Source: Propionivibrio sp. (GTDB lineage Bacteria; Pseudomonadota; Gammaproteobacteria; Burkholderiales; Rhodocyclaceae). Taken from it: 58,147 bases of DNA. The position numbers were made by a program, and so were the translations under genes. The notes under the pieces were generated by a model. That model searched no databases, had not been told where the DNA came from, and saw nothing but the letters and a program-made list of their open reading frames with translations. Location of the stretch: the NCBI RefSeq assembly GCF_016790145.1, contig NZ_JAEUOI010000127.1, positions 1-58,147 of the forward strand, written 5' to 3'. This document shows positions 38,009 to 46,655 of the stretch, in pieces (within the stretch, counting starts at the first letter, position 1; the number at the start of each line of letters is the position of its first letter).

Positions 38009-39988
38009 ATGAGCGACAACGTAGTGATGACCGCAATGAATTACGACAGTGACCGTCCGCCGGCAAGCAACCCGGTGAAGATCATGGACCTCTCCCTGCG
38101 CGACGGGCATCAGTGTCTGTTTGCTACGCGCGGGCGTACCGAGGACATGATACCTGTCGCGGAGATGCTCGATGAAATCGGCTTCTGGGCCCTGGAGACC
38201 TGGGGTGGAGCAACCTTCGACACCATGCACCGTTTCCTCAACGAAGATCCGTGGGAGCGGCTGCGTACGCTCAAGCGCTACGCCAAAAAAACGCCGTTCT
38301 GCATGCTTCTGCGCGCCCAGAACCTGGTCGGCTATCGCAACTATGCGGATGACGTGGCGACGGCCTTTGTCGACCGCGCTGCAGAAAACGGCATGGACAT
38401 CTTCCGAACGTTTGATGCACTCAACGACTACCGGAACTTCGAGACAGTGGTCAGGCAGATCAAGAAGAGTGGCAAGCATTTTCAGGGAGTCGTGAGCTAC
38501 ACCCTGACCGAACCGCGCCTCGGTGGCGATATTTACACTCTCGACTATTACGTCAGCAAGGCAAAAGAACTGGTCGGTATGGGTGCCGATTCGGTCTGCA
38601 TCAAGGATATGGCCGGCATGAGTGCGCCGTATGACATTTATGCGCTGGTCAAGGCCTTGAAGGCTGTGATCACGGTGCCCATTCACCTGCACAGCCATTT
38701 CACCTCCGGCATGGCGCCGATGACCCAGCTCAAGGCCATTGAGGCCGGGATAGACATCGTCGATACCTGCATGACGCCTTACGCCTATCGTTCCTCGCAT
38801 CCGGCTGTCGAACCGCTGGTAATGACCCTGCTTGGAACCAATCGTGATACCGGCTTTGATATCCGCAAGCTGGCGGAGATCAACGAAGTCCTCGAGAAGC
38901 AGGTGATGCCGAAGTACAAGCACCTGCTGGACGATTCCAAGGTGTCGATCATCGACATCAACGTGCTGTTGCATCAGACACCGGGGGGAATGCTCTCGAA
39001 TCTGGTCAACCAGTTGCGCGAGATGGATGCGTTGGACAGGATCGACGAGGTATACAAGGAACTGCCACGGGTCCGCAAGGATCTCGGACAGATCCCGCTG
39101 GTGACGCCGACCAGCCAGATTGTCGGCGTGCAGACGGTCAACAACGTTTTGAATGACACCCCGGACGAGCGCTACAAGATGATCACCGGGCAGGTGAAGG
39201 ATCTGTGCTACGGTCTGTACGGAAAAACGGCGATACCGATTGATCCTGAAGTGCAGAAGAAGGCATTGAAGGGGTATCCGCGTGGCGAAACACCCATTAC
39301 CTGTCGTCCGGCCGAGGTTCTTGAACCCGAACTGGAAAAGGCCAAGGCAGAAATTGGTGATCTGGCGGTCGACATGGACGATCTGCTGATCTATGTCCAG
39401 TTCCCGGTGACCGGCAAGAAATTCCTTGAGTGGAAGTACGGCAGAGCTGAAGTTCCCGCCAGCGTCAAGCCGATTACCATGGAATCGGTCAAGAAGCAGG
39501 ATGCACTGGTCAAAAAGGCTTTGGCCGGTGAACTGGTGGAACGCAGCAAGGCCGAAGCCCCGGCCAAGTCGGAAAGGGTTCGTACTTTCAATGTTTTCCT
39601 CGACAACGAATTCTTTAGTGTCGAAGTCGATCCCACGGGTGATGCTCCAGTGCTGACCACGCCAAGGGTGGCGGCGGCACCGGCGCCAGCTCCGGTAGCC
39701 GCACCGGTGGTTGCCGCCGCACCAAAAGCGGCTGCTGTTGCGGCGCCGGCCGCCAGCCCCGCCGCTGAAGCGCACGGAACGCGCTTGCTGGCACCGATGC
39801 CGGGAATGATCATCAGCTTCCAGAAGAAGGATGGTGATACGGTGACCAAGGGCGAGCCCGTGGTGGTTCTCGAAGCCATGAAAATGGAGAACGCACTGGT
39901 TGCACCGTGTGACGGGACTGTCAAAGGGATCAAGTTCAAGAGCGGGGATACCGTGGCCAAGGGCGCAGTGCTTTGCGTCATAGAGTAA
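38009..39988 (+). CDS. Biotin-dependent carboxyltransferase (5S/OadA type) fused to a biotin carrier domain
   Basis: A 659-residue protein. The TIM-barrel carboxyltransferase domain (about residues 20-300) has LRDGHQCLFATR with the metal-binding Asp and His, the carbamylated Lys in DSVCIKDMAGM, and HLHSHFTSGM with the other metal ligands. A PycB-like C-terminal domain follows to about residue 540. An Ala/Pro-rich linker of about 35 residues leads to a biotinyl domain with EAMKMEN, the biotinylated Lys being residue 625. This family transfers carboxyl groups between biotin and pyruvate/oxaloacetate. Most relatives read LRDAHQ, so Gly at residue 33 is unusual. Together with the 12S-like subunit it could form methylmalonyl-CoA:pyruvate transcarboxylase, or be oxaloacetate decarboxylase alpha; no membrane beta subunit is here. 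Confidence 0.93.
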   Translation: MSDNVVMTAMNYDSDRPPASNPVKIMDLSLRDGHQCLFATRGRTEDMIPVAEMLDEIGFWALETWGGATFDTMHRFLNEDPWERLRTLKRYAKKTPFCMLLRAQNLVGYRNYADDVATAFVDRAAENGMDIFRTFDALNDYRNFETVVRQIKKSGKHFQGVVSYTLTEPRLGGDIYTLDYYVSKAKELVGMGADSVCIKDMAGMSAPYDIYALVKALKAVITVPIHLHSHFTSGMAPMTQLKAIEAGIDIVDTCMTPYAYRSSHPAVEPLVMTLLGTNRDTGFDIRKLAEINEVLEKQVMPKYKHLLDDSKVSIIDINVLLHQTPGGMLSNLVNQLREMDALDRIDEVYKELPRVRKDLGQIPLVTPTSQIVGVQTVNNVLNDTPDERYKMITGQVKDLCYGLYGKTAIPIDPEVQKKALKGYPRGETPITCRPAEVLEPELEKAKAEIGDLAVDMDDLLIYVQFPVTGKKFLEWKYGRAEVPASVKPITMESVKKQDALVKKALAGELVERSKAEAPAKSERVRTFNVFLDNEFFSVEVDPTGDAPVLTTPRVAAAPAPAPVAAPVVAAAPKAAAVAAPAASPAAEAHGTRLLAPMPGMIISFQKKDGDTVTKGEPVVVLEAMKMENALVAPCDGTVKGIKFKSGDTVAKGAVLCVIE

Positions 39989-40034
39989 TCATGGCTCGCT
40001 TCAGCCTCAGTGCCAATTGAGGATTGATGCGTGA

Positions 40035-40073
40035 GTGGGGAGTCGGGGGAGAATTGATCTCCCGGCTCCCCAC
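40035..40073 (+). terminator. Long hairpin after the carboxyltransferase operon
   Basis: GTGGGGAG...CTCCCCAC outer arms and GGGGGAGA...TCTCCC inner arms form a strong stem 46 bases after the stop of the 5S-biotin fusion. No T-run follows, so it may be a weak terminator or an RNA-stabilising structure rather than a classic intrinsic terminator. Confidence 0.45.
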
Positions 40074-40268
40074 TTGCCATTGCAACTTCTGCTTCACCCC
40101 TCGTATTCTTGCAGAAGTTGAATCAAAGGGGGTGATGCCCAGGCGGGCCAAGCGGCTTACACCTGGCCACAACCGCATTGAACCCATTCGGGTTTACCCT
40201 GCCCTGCTGAAACGTTCCGCCAGTTACCGACTGCTGACCCAGCGGGAAATTTTAAAGAGAAGCTTTTG

Positions 40269-42152
40269 ATGCATCAGGCTGCAATACAGAGCAAGTCGCA
40301 GCAGGCCACTCTTGCACTGGCGGCACTCGGCGTGGTTTATGGTGACATCGGCACCAGTCCCCTGTACTCGATGAAAGAGGTCTTCGCCGGAAACCATTCG
40401 ATTCCATTGACGCCCGAGAACGTGCTCGGCATCCTTTCGCTGATAGTCTGGTCGTTGATCATCATCGTCTCGGTCAAGTATGTCTTATTCATCATGCGCG
40501 CCGACAACCGGGGCGAGGGCGGCATCATGGCACTCATTGCACTGGCCCAGCATGGCGCCAAAGACAATCCAGTGCTCCAGAGGTCCATAATGCTGGTCGG
40601 GTTGCTCGGCGCCGGGATGTTCTATGGCGATGGCATGGTCACTCCGGCCATTTCAGTGCTCTCGGCACTCGAAGGTCTCAAAGTGGTTACCCCCGCCTTC
40701 CAGCCTGTCATCATACCGGCGACACTGGTGGTGCTCTTTGCCCTGTTTTATTTTCAGCGCCGGGGGACGGCCTCGCTCGGCACCCTGTTCGGCCCGGTGA
40801 TGCTGCTCTGGTTTGCCACGTTGGCTATTCTTGGGTTTATCAGCATTCTGGCGAATCCAGGGGTGCTGCAGGCGCTGAGTCCCACGTTCGGTCTTGGTTT
40901 CCTGATTGAAAATCGCTCCATTGCCATCGTGGCCATGGGTGCTGTCGTGCTTTCGGTAACCGGAGCGGAGGCGCTCTATGCCGATATGGGGCACTTCGGA
41001 AGCAAGCCGATTCGTCAGGCCTGGTTTGGCTTTGTGTTGCCGTCGCTGATCCTCAACTATTTCGGGCAGGGTGCCCTGCTGCTTGTCAATCCGGGGGCGG
41101 CGGACAATCCCTTCTACCGGCTTGCGCCGGAATGGCTGCTTTACCCGCTGGTGGCGCTGGCTACACTGGCCACGGTGATTGCTTCACAAGCCGTGATCTC
41201 GGGCGCTTTTTCAGTGTCCCGGCAGGCCATGCAGCTTGGTTTCCTGCCGCGTATCGAGGTTCAATTTACGTCCGAGAAGGCACAGGGTCAGGTTTATCTG
41301 CCCGGCGTCAATTGGGGTCTTTTTGTCGCGGTGGTCATTCTTGTGCTCGGTTTCCAGACAACTGACAACCTCGCTGCCGCCTACGGTATAGCGGTGACCG
41401 GCGACATGGTCATTACATCAGTTCTGGCAACCTTTGTTGCGGCGAAAAGCTGGGGATGGGGATGGGGGCGCTCGATTGCACTTTTTGCCGTTTTCCTTTC
41501 GGTTGAACTGACTTTCCTGTTTGCCAATATACTCAAGATTCCTCATGGCGGCTGGTTCCCGCTGGTCGCCGGTGCCATGATCTTTCTGGTGATGACTACC
41601 TGGAAGCGTGGCGGGCAGTTGCTGACCGAGCGCACCAGCGGCGAGGCGATAGAACTGGTAAGCTTCATCGATGCCTTGCTGGTGTCCATGCCGGTGCGCG
41701 TACTCGGTACCTCGGTATTCATGACCTCGAGAAACGACCGTGTGCCGAGTTCGATGCTGCACAATCTGATGCACAACAAGGTGCTGCACGAAAGGGTGCT
41801 GATTGTCTCCGTAGAAGTGTTTGATGTGCCCTATGTTCCTGAAATTGACCGTATCGAGATCAGCAAGCTGAAAGGTAATTTCTTCAGGGTGACCGTGCAA
41901 TACGGCTTCAAGGACGAGCCCGATATCCCGCAAGCGCTGACTTTGTGCAAAACGCAGGGCCTGACTATCGATATGATGGAAACCTCTTTCTTCCTCGGCC
42001 GCGCGACGCTGATTCCAAAGGTGGGGTCAGGGATGGCGCTGTGGCGCGAGAAACTTTTCGTGTTCCTGTTCCGCAACGCCGGGAGTGCAACGAGCTTTTA
42101 CAAGATCCCGAGCAATCGGGTAGTCGAACTCGGGACGCAGGTGGTGCTTTAG
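40269..42152 (+). CDS. kup: Kup-family potassium transporter
   Basis: A 627-residue low-affinity K+/H+ symporter. ALGVVYGDIGTSPLYSMKEV is the first-helix signature of the KUP/HAK/KT family. Twelve hydrophobic segments run to about residue 440, including MFYGDGMVTPAISVLSALEG and VTGAEALYADMGHFGSKPIR. The cytoplasmic C-terminal domain covers the last 180 residues. The ATG at 40,269 is preferred to a TTG one codon earlier. The gap upstream (280 bases) holds a hairpin but no gene. Confidence 0.95.
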   Translation: MHQAAIQSKSQQATLALAALGVVYGDIGTSPLYSMKEVFAGNHSIPLTPENVLGILSLIVWSLIIIVSVKYVLFIMRADNRGEGGIMALIALAQHGAKDNPVLQRSIMLVGLLGAGMFYGDGMVTPAISVLSALEGLKVVTPAFQPVIIPATLVVLFALFYFQRRGTASLGTLFGPVMLLWFATLAILGFISILANPGVLQALSPTFGLGFLIENRSIAIVAMGAVVLSVTGAEALYADMGHFGSKPIRQAWFGFVLPSLILNYFGQGALLLVNPGAADNPFYRLAPEWLLYPLVALATLATVIASQAVISGAFSVSRQAMQLGFLPRIEVQFTSEKAQGQVYLPGVNWGLFVAVVILVLGFQTTDNLAAAYGIAVTGDMVITSVLATFVAAKSWGWGWGRSIALFAVFLSVELTFLFANILKIPHGGWFPLVAGAMIFLVMTTWKRGGQLLTERTSGEAIELVSFIDALLVSMPVRVLGTSVFMTSRNDRVPSSMLHNLMHNKVLHERVLIVSVEVFDVPYVPEIDRIEISKLKGNFFRVTVQYGFKDEPDIPQALTLCKTQGLTIDMMETSFFLGRATLIPKVGSGMALWREKLFVFLFRNAGSATSFYKIPSNRVVELGTQVVL

Positions 42153-42225
42153 CAACAGCGACGAAGTGTTCATCACCAGGTTGCAGCGCAGGAAATCCCC
42201 TGGAGACACCAAGTTTATCCAGGAA

Positions 42226-42258
42226 CACCTAGGAAAGCGATATTCTGCTTTCCTGGTG
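42226..42258. terminator. Hairpin between convergent kup and aceB
   Basis: CACC-AGGAAAGC pairs with GCTTTCCT-GGTG around an 8-base loop, with one bulged T. It lies between the two convergent stops and probably helps end one or both transcripts. No clear U-tract is present. Confidence 0.4.
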
Positions 42259-42317
42259 AATCTTCATGGGTGGCTTGGTAGTGCAACTTTTTCCAGGTTT
42301 CTCAAAATGACAGGCTG

Positions 42318-43916
42318 CTAGTCCATCGCCTCGTACAGCGGCAGCGTCAGGAATTCCGGATACTCCGGTGTCAGGCTCATTTTGTCGAAGATCACGGCGG
42401 CCTGGTCATAGGTGGCGGTGTCTTCACCCTGGGCGACGACGGTTGTTTTGACCTTTGGCAGTTCTTCGTCAATCATTTGCCTAACCATTTCAGCCGTGAC
42501 CTTGCGCCCGTCGTCGAGTACTCCCTTTGGCGAAACCACCCACTGCCAGACCTGCGAGCGGGCAATTTCAGCCGTTGCCGCATCTTCCATCAGGTTGTGG
42601 ATCGGCACGCAGCCATTACCGGCCAGCCAGCTTCCCAGGTAGTGAATGCCGACATTGATGTTGTTGCGCACACCGGCTTCAGTGATCGGCTGTTCGGGCT
42701 GGAAGTTGAGGAAGTCCTTGGCGGTGAAGACTTCAGTTCGTTGTTTTTCCCACTGGTTCGGACGCTCGCCAAGTACCTTCTGAAACTCTTCGGCGGCAAT
42801 GGACACCAGTCCCGGATGCGCGACCCAGCCGCCGTCGAAGCCATCGTTGGCATCACGCGTCTTGTCGTGGCGAATGCCGGCCAGCGCTTTTTCATTGGCC
42901 TCCGGATCGTTCTTGATCGGGATCAGGGCGCTCATGCCGCCCATCGCCGGGGCACCGCGCTTGTGGCAGATCTTGACGAGGTGCAGCGCGTAGGAGCGCA
43001 TGAACGGTACTTCCATGGTGATCGCGCCACGGTTGGCCAGGCAGAAGTTCCTGTTCTTCTTGAATTTCTTGATGCAACTGAAAATGTAGTCCCAGCGGCC
43101 GGCGTTTAGCCCGGATGAATGCTCGCGCAGCTCATAAAGGATTTCTTCCATCTCGAAGGTGGCGAGAATTGTTTCAACCAGCACGGTGGCCTTGATGGTC
43201 CCCTGTGGCAGGCCGATATGATCCTGTGCCATGACGAATATGTCATTCCACAGGCGCGCTTCGAGGTGCGATTCCATCTTCGGCAGGTAGAAGAAGGGAC
43301 CGGCGCCGCGGGCAATCTGCTCCTTGGCGTTATGGAAGAAGACGAGGGCGAAGTCGAAGATACCACCGGAAACGCGTTGACCATCGACGGTCACGTGTTT
43401 TTCGTCAAGATGCCAGCCGCGTGGACGGATCTGCAGGGTGGCGATCTTTTCGTTGAGCTTGTATTCCTTGCCGGCTTCGTTAAGGAATGAAAGTTCGCGG
43501 CGAATGGCCTTGTAGATGTTGACCTGGCCCTGGATCTGGTTGTCCCACTTCGGGCTGTTTGAATCCTCGAAGTCAGTCATGTACGAATCAGCGCCGGAGT
43601 TGTAGGCGTTGATGATCATCTTCGCTTCGACCGGGCCGGTGATTTCGGTGCGGCGCCGTTCCAGAGCCTTGGGCAAAGGTGCGATTTTCCATTCACCGTT
43701 GCGGATGTGAGCAGTCTCTGGCAGGAAGCCGGGCATTTCACCCGCATCGATGCGTTCCTGACGAACAGCACGAGCCTCAAGCAATTCCTGCCGACGGCTA
43801 TTGAAGGCGCGGTGCAATTTGGCGACCAGCGCCAGCGCGTCGGCAGTGAGGATGGTTTCATAACCGGGTTTGATGGGCGCGTTGACTTGAACGCCGGAAG
43901 GCAGATTGAGGCTCAT
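42318..43916 (-). CDS. aceB: Malate synthase A
   Basis: A 532-residue glyoxylate-shunt enzyme that condenses glyoxylate with acetyl-CoA to malate. Length is that of isoform A (about 530), not G (about 720). TDFEDSNSPKWDNQIQGQVN, FYLPKMESHLEARLWNDIF, TVLVETILATFEMEEILYEL and NDGFDGGWVAHPGLVSIA are conserved blocks around the active site, and NVGIHYLGSWLAGNGCVPIH lies in the C-terminal plug. It is divergent from a LysR regulator at 44,163. The 246-base gap between them holds a GTCTTATAGAAGAC palindrome that is nearly repeated upstream of aceA. Confidence 0.97.
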   Translation of the reverse strand: MSLNLPSGVQVNAPIKPGYETILTADALALVAKLHRAFNSRRQELLEARAVRQERIDAGEMPGFLPETAHIRNGEWKIAPLPKALERRRTEITGPVEAKMIINAYNSGADSYMTDFEDSNSPKWDNQIQGQVNIYKAIRRELSFLNEAGKEYKLNEKIATLQIRPRGWHLDEKHVTVDGQRVSGGIFDFALVFFHNAKEQIARGAGPFFYLPKMESHLEARLWNDIFVMAQDHIGLPQGTIKATVLVETILATFEMEEILYELREHSSGLNAGRWDYIFSCIKKFKKNRNFCLANRGAITMEVPFMRSYALHLVKICHKRGAPAMGGMSALIPIKNDPEANEKALAGIRHDKTRDANDGFDGGWVAHPGLVSIAAEEFQKVLGERPNQWEKQRTEVFTAKDFLNFQPEQPITEAGVRNNINVGIHYLGSWLAGNGCVPIHNLMEDAATAEIARSQVWQWVVSPKGVLDDGRKVTAEMVRQMIDEELPKVKTTVVAQGEDTATYDQAAVIFDKMSLTPEYPEFLTLPLYEAMD

Positions 43917-44068
43917 GGCAGATCCTTGTGGTTAGGGTTAACAAAAGGGGTTACGAATTCATTGAGTGTCAGGCTGTCGCCAACCAAGACCAGTATCAGC
44001 AGCCAGCGCTGGAGGTAGTGAGGGCGAGACTGGCAATTTTTCGGTTTCTCTATGAGAGTTTAGTCCAG

Positions 44069-44082
44069 GTCTTATAGAAGAC
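44069..44082. promoter_or_regulatory. GTCTTATA-type palindrome upstream of aceB
   Basis: GTCTTATAGAAGAC, a 14-base palindrome with two central-base mismatches, lies about 155 bases before the aceB ATG. It shares GTCTTATA-x-AAGA with the site at 46,584 upstream of aceA. Two related genes with one shared motif suggest a common regulator, which I cannot name. Confidence 0.5.
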
Positions 44083-44136
44083 AGCAGTGTATTCCTGCAT
44101 GGATCGTAATGGAAGACGTACAGAGTTGAAATTATC

Positions 44137-44155
44137 TTTTACTTAAAGTATAAAA
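44137..44155. promoter_or_regulatory. AT-rich inverted repeat next to the LysR start
   Basis: TTTTACTTAAAGTATAAAA, with an ACTT-A-AAGT core and TTTT/AAAA flanks, ends eight bases before the LysR ATG. It includes TATAAA. It could be an autoregulatory operator of this LysR gene; no Shine-Dalgarno sequence fits between it and the ATG. Confidence 0.35.
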
Positions 44156-44162
44156 TGGTGCC

Positions 44163-45065
44163 ATGGCAGTTTTCAAACAGATTGAATCCTTTGTCTCCGC
44201 CGCGATGCGCGGCAGCCTGTCGGCGGCTGCCCGGCTGGAAGGGGTCACTCCGGCGATCATTGGTCGTCGGCTCGACGCGCTGGAAGAACGCCTGGGTGTC
44301 CGGCTTCTGACAAGAACGACGCGCCAGTTGTCGCTGACATTTGAAGGGCAAGCCTTTCTCGAAGACTGTCAGCGCATCCTCAACGAACTGGCCAATGCTG
44401 AAGCCTCGGTCAGCCTGGGCGGGGTCAAGGCCAGCGGCCATCTACGCCTGTCGGCACCAGCCGGCTTCGGGCGCCGGCACGTCGCGCCGCTGGTCAGCGT
44501 CTTCATGGCGGCCAACCGCGAAGTCAGCGTCGACCTTGATCTCTCCGACCGGCTCGTCGATCTGCTCAACGAGGGCATTGATTTTGCCGTTCGCATAGGT
44601 GAACTCAGCGATTCAAGCCTGGTCAGCGTCAGGCTAGGTGAAATGCGGCGCATGGTGGTTGCGGCACCGGCTTATCTGGTTGCGCATGGTGCACCTCGCG
44701 TTCCGGCCGATCTGGTTCAGCACAACTGTCTCTCGCTCGGTCAACAACGGGGCTGGGTTTTTCGCGATCCGCAAACCGATGCGCTTGAGACCTTGAAGGT
44801 GAGCGGCGATTTTTCCTGCAATGACGGTGCGGTACTGCACGAATGGGCGATTGACGGTCGGGGTTTGGCTTGGCGTTCGCTGTGGGAGGTTGGGCGGGAT
44901 CTTCAGGAGGGGAGGCTGGTCTCGGTACTCGATGCCTGGCAGGCTCCGGCGATGGGAATCTACGCCGTATTTCCGCAACGTCGCCACCTGCCGTTACGCG
45001 TTCGGCTACTCATTGATTTGCTCAAGGAAGAATACAGTCGACCGAGTTATTGGGAGATCAAATGA
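44163..45065 (+). CDS. LysR-family transcriptional regulator
   Basis: A 300-residue regulator. The N-terminal winged helix-turn-helix covers about residues 1-60 with SLSAAARLEGVTPAIIGRRL as the DNA-recognition region and LEERLGVRLLTRTTRQLSLT as the wing. The rest is the periplasmic-binding-like effector domain, with RIGELSDSSLVSVRLGEMRR and AVLHEWAIDGRGLAWRSLWE. It is transcribed away from aceB, as LysR genes often are from their targets, so aceB and perhaps aceA are candidate targets. The effector is unknown. Confidence 0.93.
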   Translation: MAVFKQIESFVSAAMRGSLSAAARLEGVTPAIIGRRLDALEERLGVRLLTRTTRQLSLTFEGQAFLEDCQRILNELANAEASVSLGGVKASGHLRLSAPAGFGRRHVAPLVSVFMAANREVSVDLDLSDRLVDLLNEGIDFAVRIGELSDSSLVSVRLGEMRRMVVAAPAYLVAHGAPRVPADLVQHNCLSLGQQRGWVFRDPQTDALETLKVSGDFSCNDGAVLHEWAIDGRGLAWRSLWEVGRDLQEGRLVSVLDAWQAPAMGIYAVFPQRRHLPLRVRLLIDLLKEEYSRPSYWEIK

Positions 45066-45086
45066 GCGGGAGATGAAGCGAAGTGG

Positions 45087-45123
45087 CTAAAGTAAAAAGG
45101 CCGCATCCTTGCGGAGGCGGCCC
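45087..45123 (-). terminator. Intrinsic terminator downstream of aceA
   Basis: On the minus strand, GGCCGC and GCGGCC arms with an inner CTCCGCAAGGAT stem-loop are followed by TTTTTAC. It stands about 35 bases after the aceA stop and also lies just after the convergent LysR gene. Confidence 0.8.
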
Positions 45124-45154
45124 TGGCTTGCACCTTGCGGCGGTTGGCAAATGC

Positions 45155-46453
45155 TCAGTGGAACTGTTCTTCTTCGGTTGATCCGGTCAGTGCGGTTACG
45201 GAAGAGATTCCCCCCTGGATTACGGTGGTAACTTCGTCGAAGTAACCTGTCCCGACTTCCTGCTGGTGCGATACGAAGGAATAACCACGGTCACGCGCTG
45301 CAAATTCAGGCTCCTGAACCTTTTCTACGTAGGCGGTCATGCCGCGCGCCACATAGTCCTGCGCCAGATCGAACATGTGGTACCACATGTTGTGAATGCC
45401 GGCGAGGGTGATGAACTGGTACTTGTAGCCCATGGCGCCGAGTTCTTTCTGGAACTTGGCGATGGTCGCATCGTCGAGGTTCTTTTTCCAGTTGAATGAA
45501 GGCGAGCAGTTGTAAGCAAGCATCTTACCCGGGTATTTTGCATGTACGCCTTCGGCGAACTTGCGGGCGAACTCGAGATCCGGCTTGCCGGTTTCGCACC
45601 AGACGAGGTCGGCATAGGCCGCGTAGGCCACTGCACGCGAGATCGATTGCGCCAGACCCGGTTTCGTCTTGTAGAAGCCTTCGGCTGTGCGCTCACCTGT
45701 GATGAAGGGCTGGTCATTGTCATCATGGTTCGAAGTCAGCAGGTCGGCGGCTTCGGCATCGGTACGGGCGATCACCAGCGTCGGTACGCCGCAGACGTCG
45801 GCAGCAAAACGCGCCGCGATCAGTTTCTGAACCGCTTCCTGCGTTGGTACCAATACCTTGCCGCCCATGTGGCCACACTTCTTTACTGAGGCCAACTGGT
45901 CTTCCCAGTGCACGCCGGCGGCACCGGAGCGGATCATCGCCTTCATCAATTCGAAGGCGTTAAGCACACCGCCGAAACCGGCCTCGGCGTCGGCGACGAT
46001 CGGGGCAAAATAGTCGATGTAGTCCTTGTCGCCCGCTTCAATGTTCTTCGAGCACTGGATTTCGTCAGCACGGCGGAAGGTATTGTTGATGCGCTCGACA
46101 ACCTTCGGTACCGAGTCGACAGGGTAGAGCGACTGGTCCGGATACATCGCGGCATAACTGTTGTTGTCAGCGGCAACTTGCCAGCCGGAAAGATAGATGG
46201 CCTTGACCCCGGCCTTGACCTGCTGCATGGCCTGGCCGCCGGTCAGAGCACCAAGGCAGTTGACGTAGGGTTCGGTGTTGACCAGGTTCCACAGCTTTTC
46301 TGCACCGCGACGGGCCAGGGTGTATTCAATCGGGAAGGAGCCACGCAAACGAACAACTTCAGCGGCGGAATAGCCACGCTTGATACCTTTCCAGCGAGGA
46401 TTTTCAGCCCAGTCTTTTTCAAGTTCGGCGATTTGTTGTTCACGTGTACTCAT
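45155..46453 (-). CDS. aceA: Isocitrate lyase
   Basis: A 432-residue enzyme that splits isocitrate to glyoxylate and succinate, the first step of the glyoxylate shunt. The catalytic Cys is in [39 protein letters not shown] and [20 protein letters not shown] are conserved, and [20 protein letters not shown] lies near the C-terminus. Length is typical of the E. coli-type enzyme. GGAGG precedes the ATG. It is on the same strand as aceB but separated from it by the convergent LysR gene, so it has its own promoter; a 12-base palindrome lies 130 bases upstream. Confidence 0.98.
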   Translation of the reverse strand: MSTREQQIAELEKDWAENPRWKGIKRGYSAAEVVRLRGSFPIEYTLARRGAEKLWNLVNTEPYVNCLGALTGGQAMQQVKAGVKAIYLSGWQVAADNNSYAAMYPDQSLYPVDSVPKVVERINNTFRRADEIQCSKNIEAGDKDYIDYFAPIVADAEAGFGGVLNAFELMKAMIRSGAAGVHWEDQLASVKKCGHMGGKVLVPTQEAVQKLIAARFAADVCGVPTLVIARTDAEAADLLTSNHDDNDQPFITGERTAEGFYKTKPGLAQSISRAVAYAAYADLVWCETGKPDLEFARKFAEGVHAKYPGKMLAYNCSPSFNWKKNLDDATIAKFQKELGAMGYKYQFITLAGIHNMWYHMFDLAQDYVARGMTAYVEKVQEPEFAARDRGYSFVSHQQEVGTGYFDEVTTVIQGGISSVTALTGSTEEEQFH

Positions 46454-46583
46454 GATTGACCTCCATAAAAATTTTAAAATGACCGGAATTTGAGAAAATC
46501 TGACTGCCCGCAGTTTAAATCCGCTTATTTTTCTGGCAGTCGATCTTTTTAATTATAGTGATGTTTTTGTTTTCTAACAATAG

Positions 46584-46595
46584 TCTTATATAAGA
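46584..46595. promoter_or_regulatory. TCTTATATAAGA palindrome upstream of aceA
   Basis: A perfect 12-base palindrome, with G before it and followed by a partial repeat (TATAAGA), about 130 bases before the aceA ATG. It closely matches the site at 44,069-44,082 upstream of aceB. The surrounding 200-base gap is AT-rich and holds no gene. Confidence 0.5.
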
Positions 46596-46655
46596 TATAA
46601 GAATTATTTTGTAACTCCGTGATTAAATTTATCGGATGATACAAGCGCATCAGAT

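Noticed and set aside
39660-39780. Low-complexity Ala/Pro repeats in the biotin protein gene
   Set aside because: This is the normal flexible linker before a biotinyl domain, not a mobile or phase-variable repeat.
39989-40268. Possible riboswitch upstream of kup
   Set aside because: Only a plain hairpin is visible; no known K+- or c-di-AMP-sensing core could be recognised.
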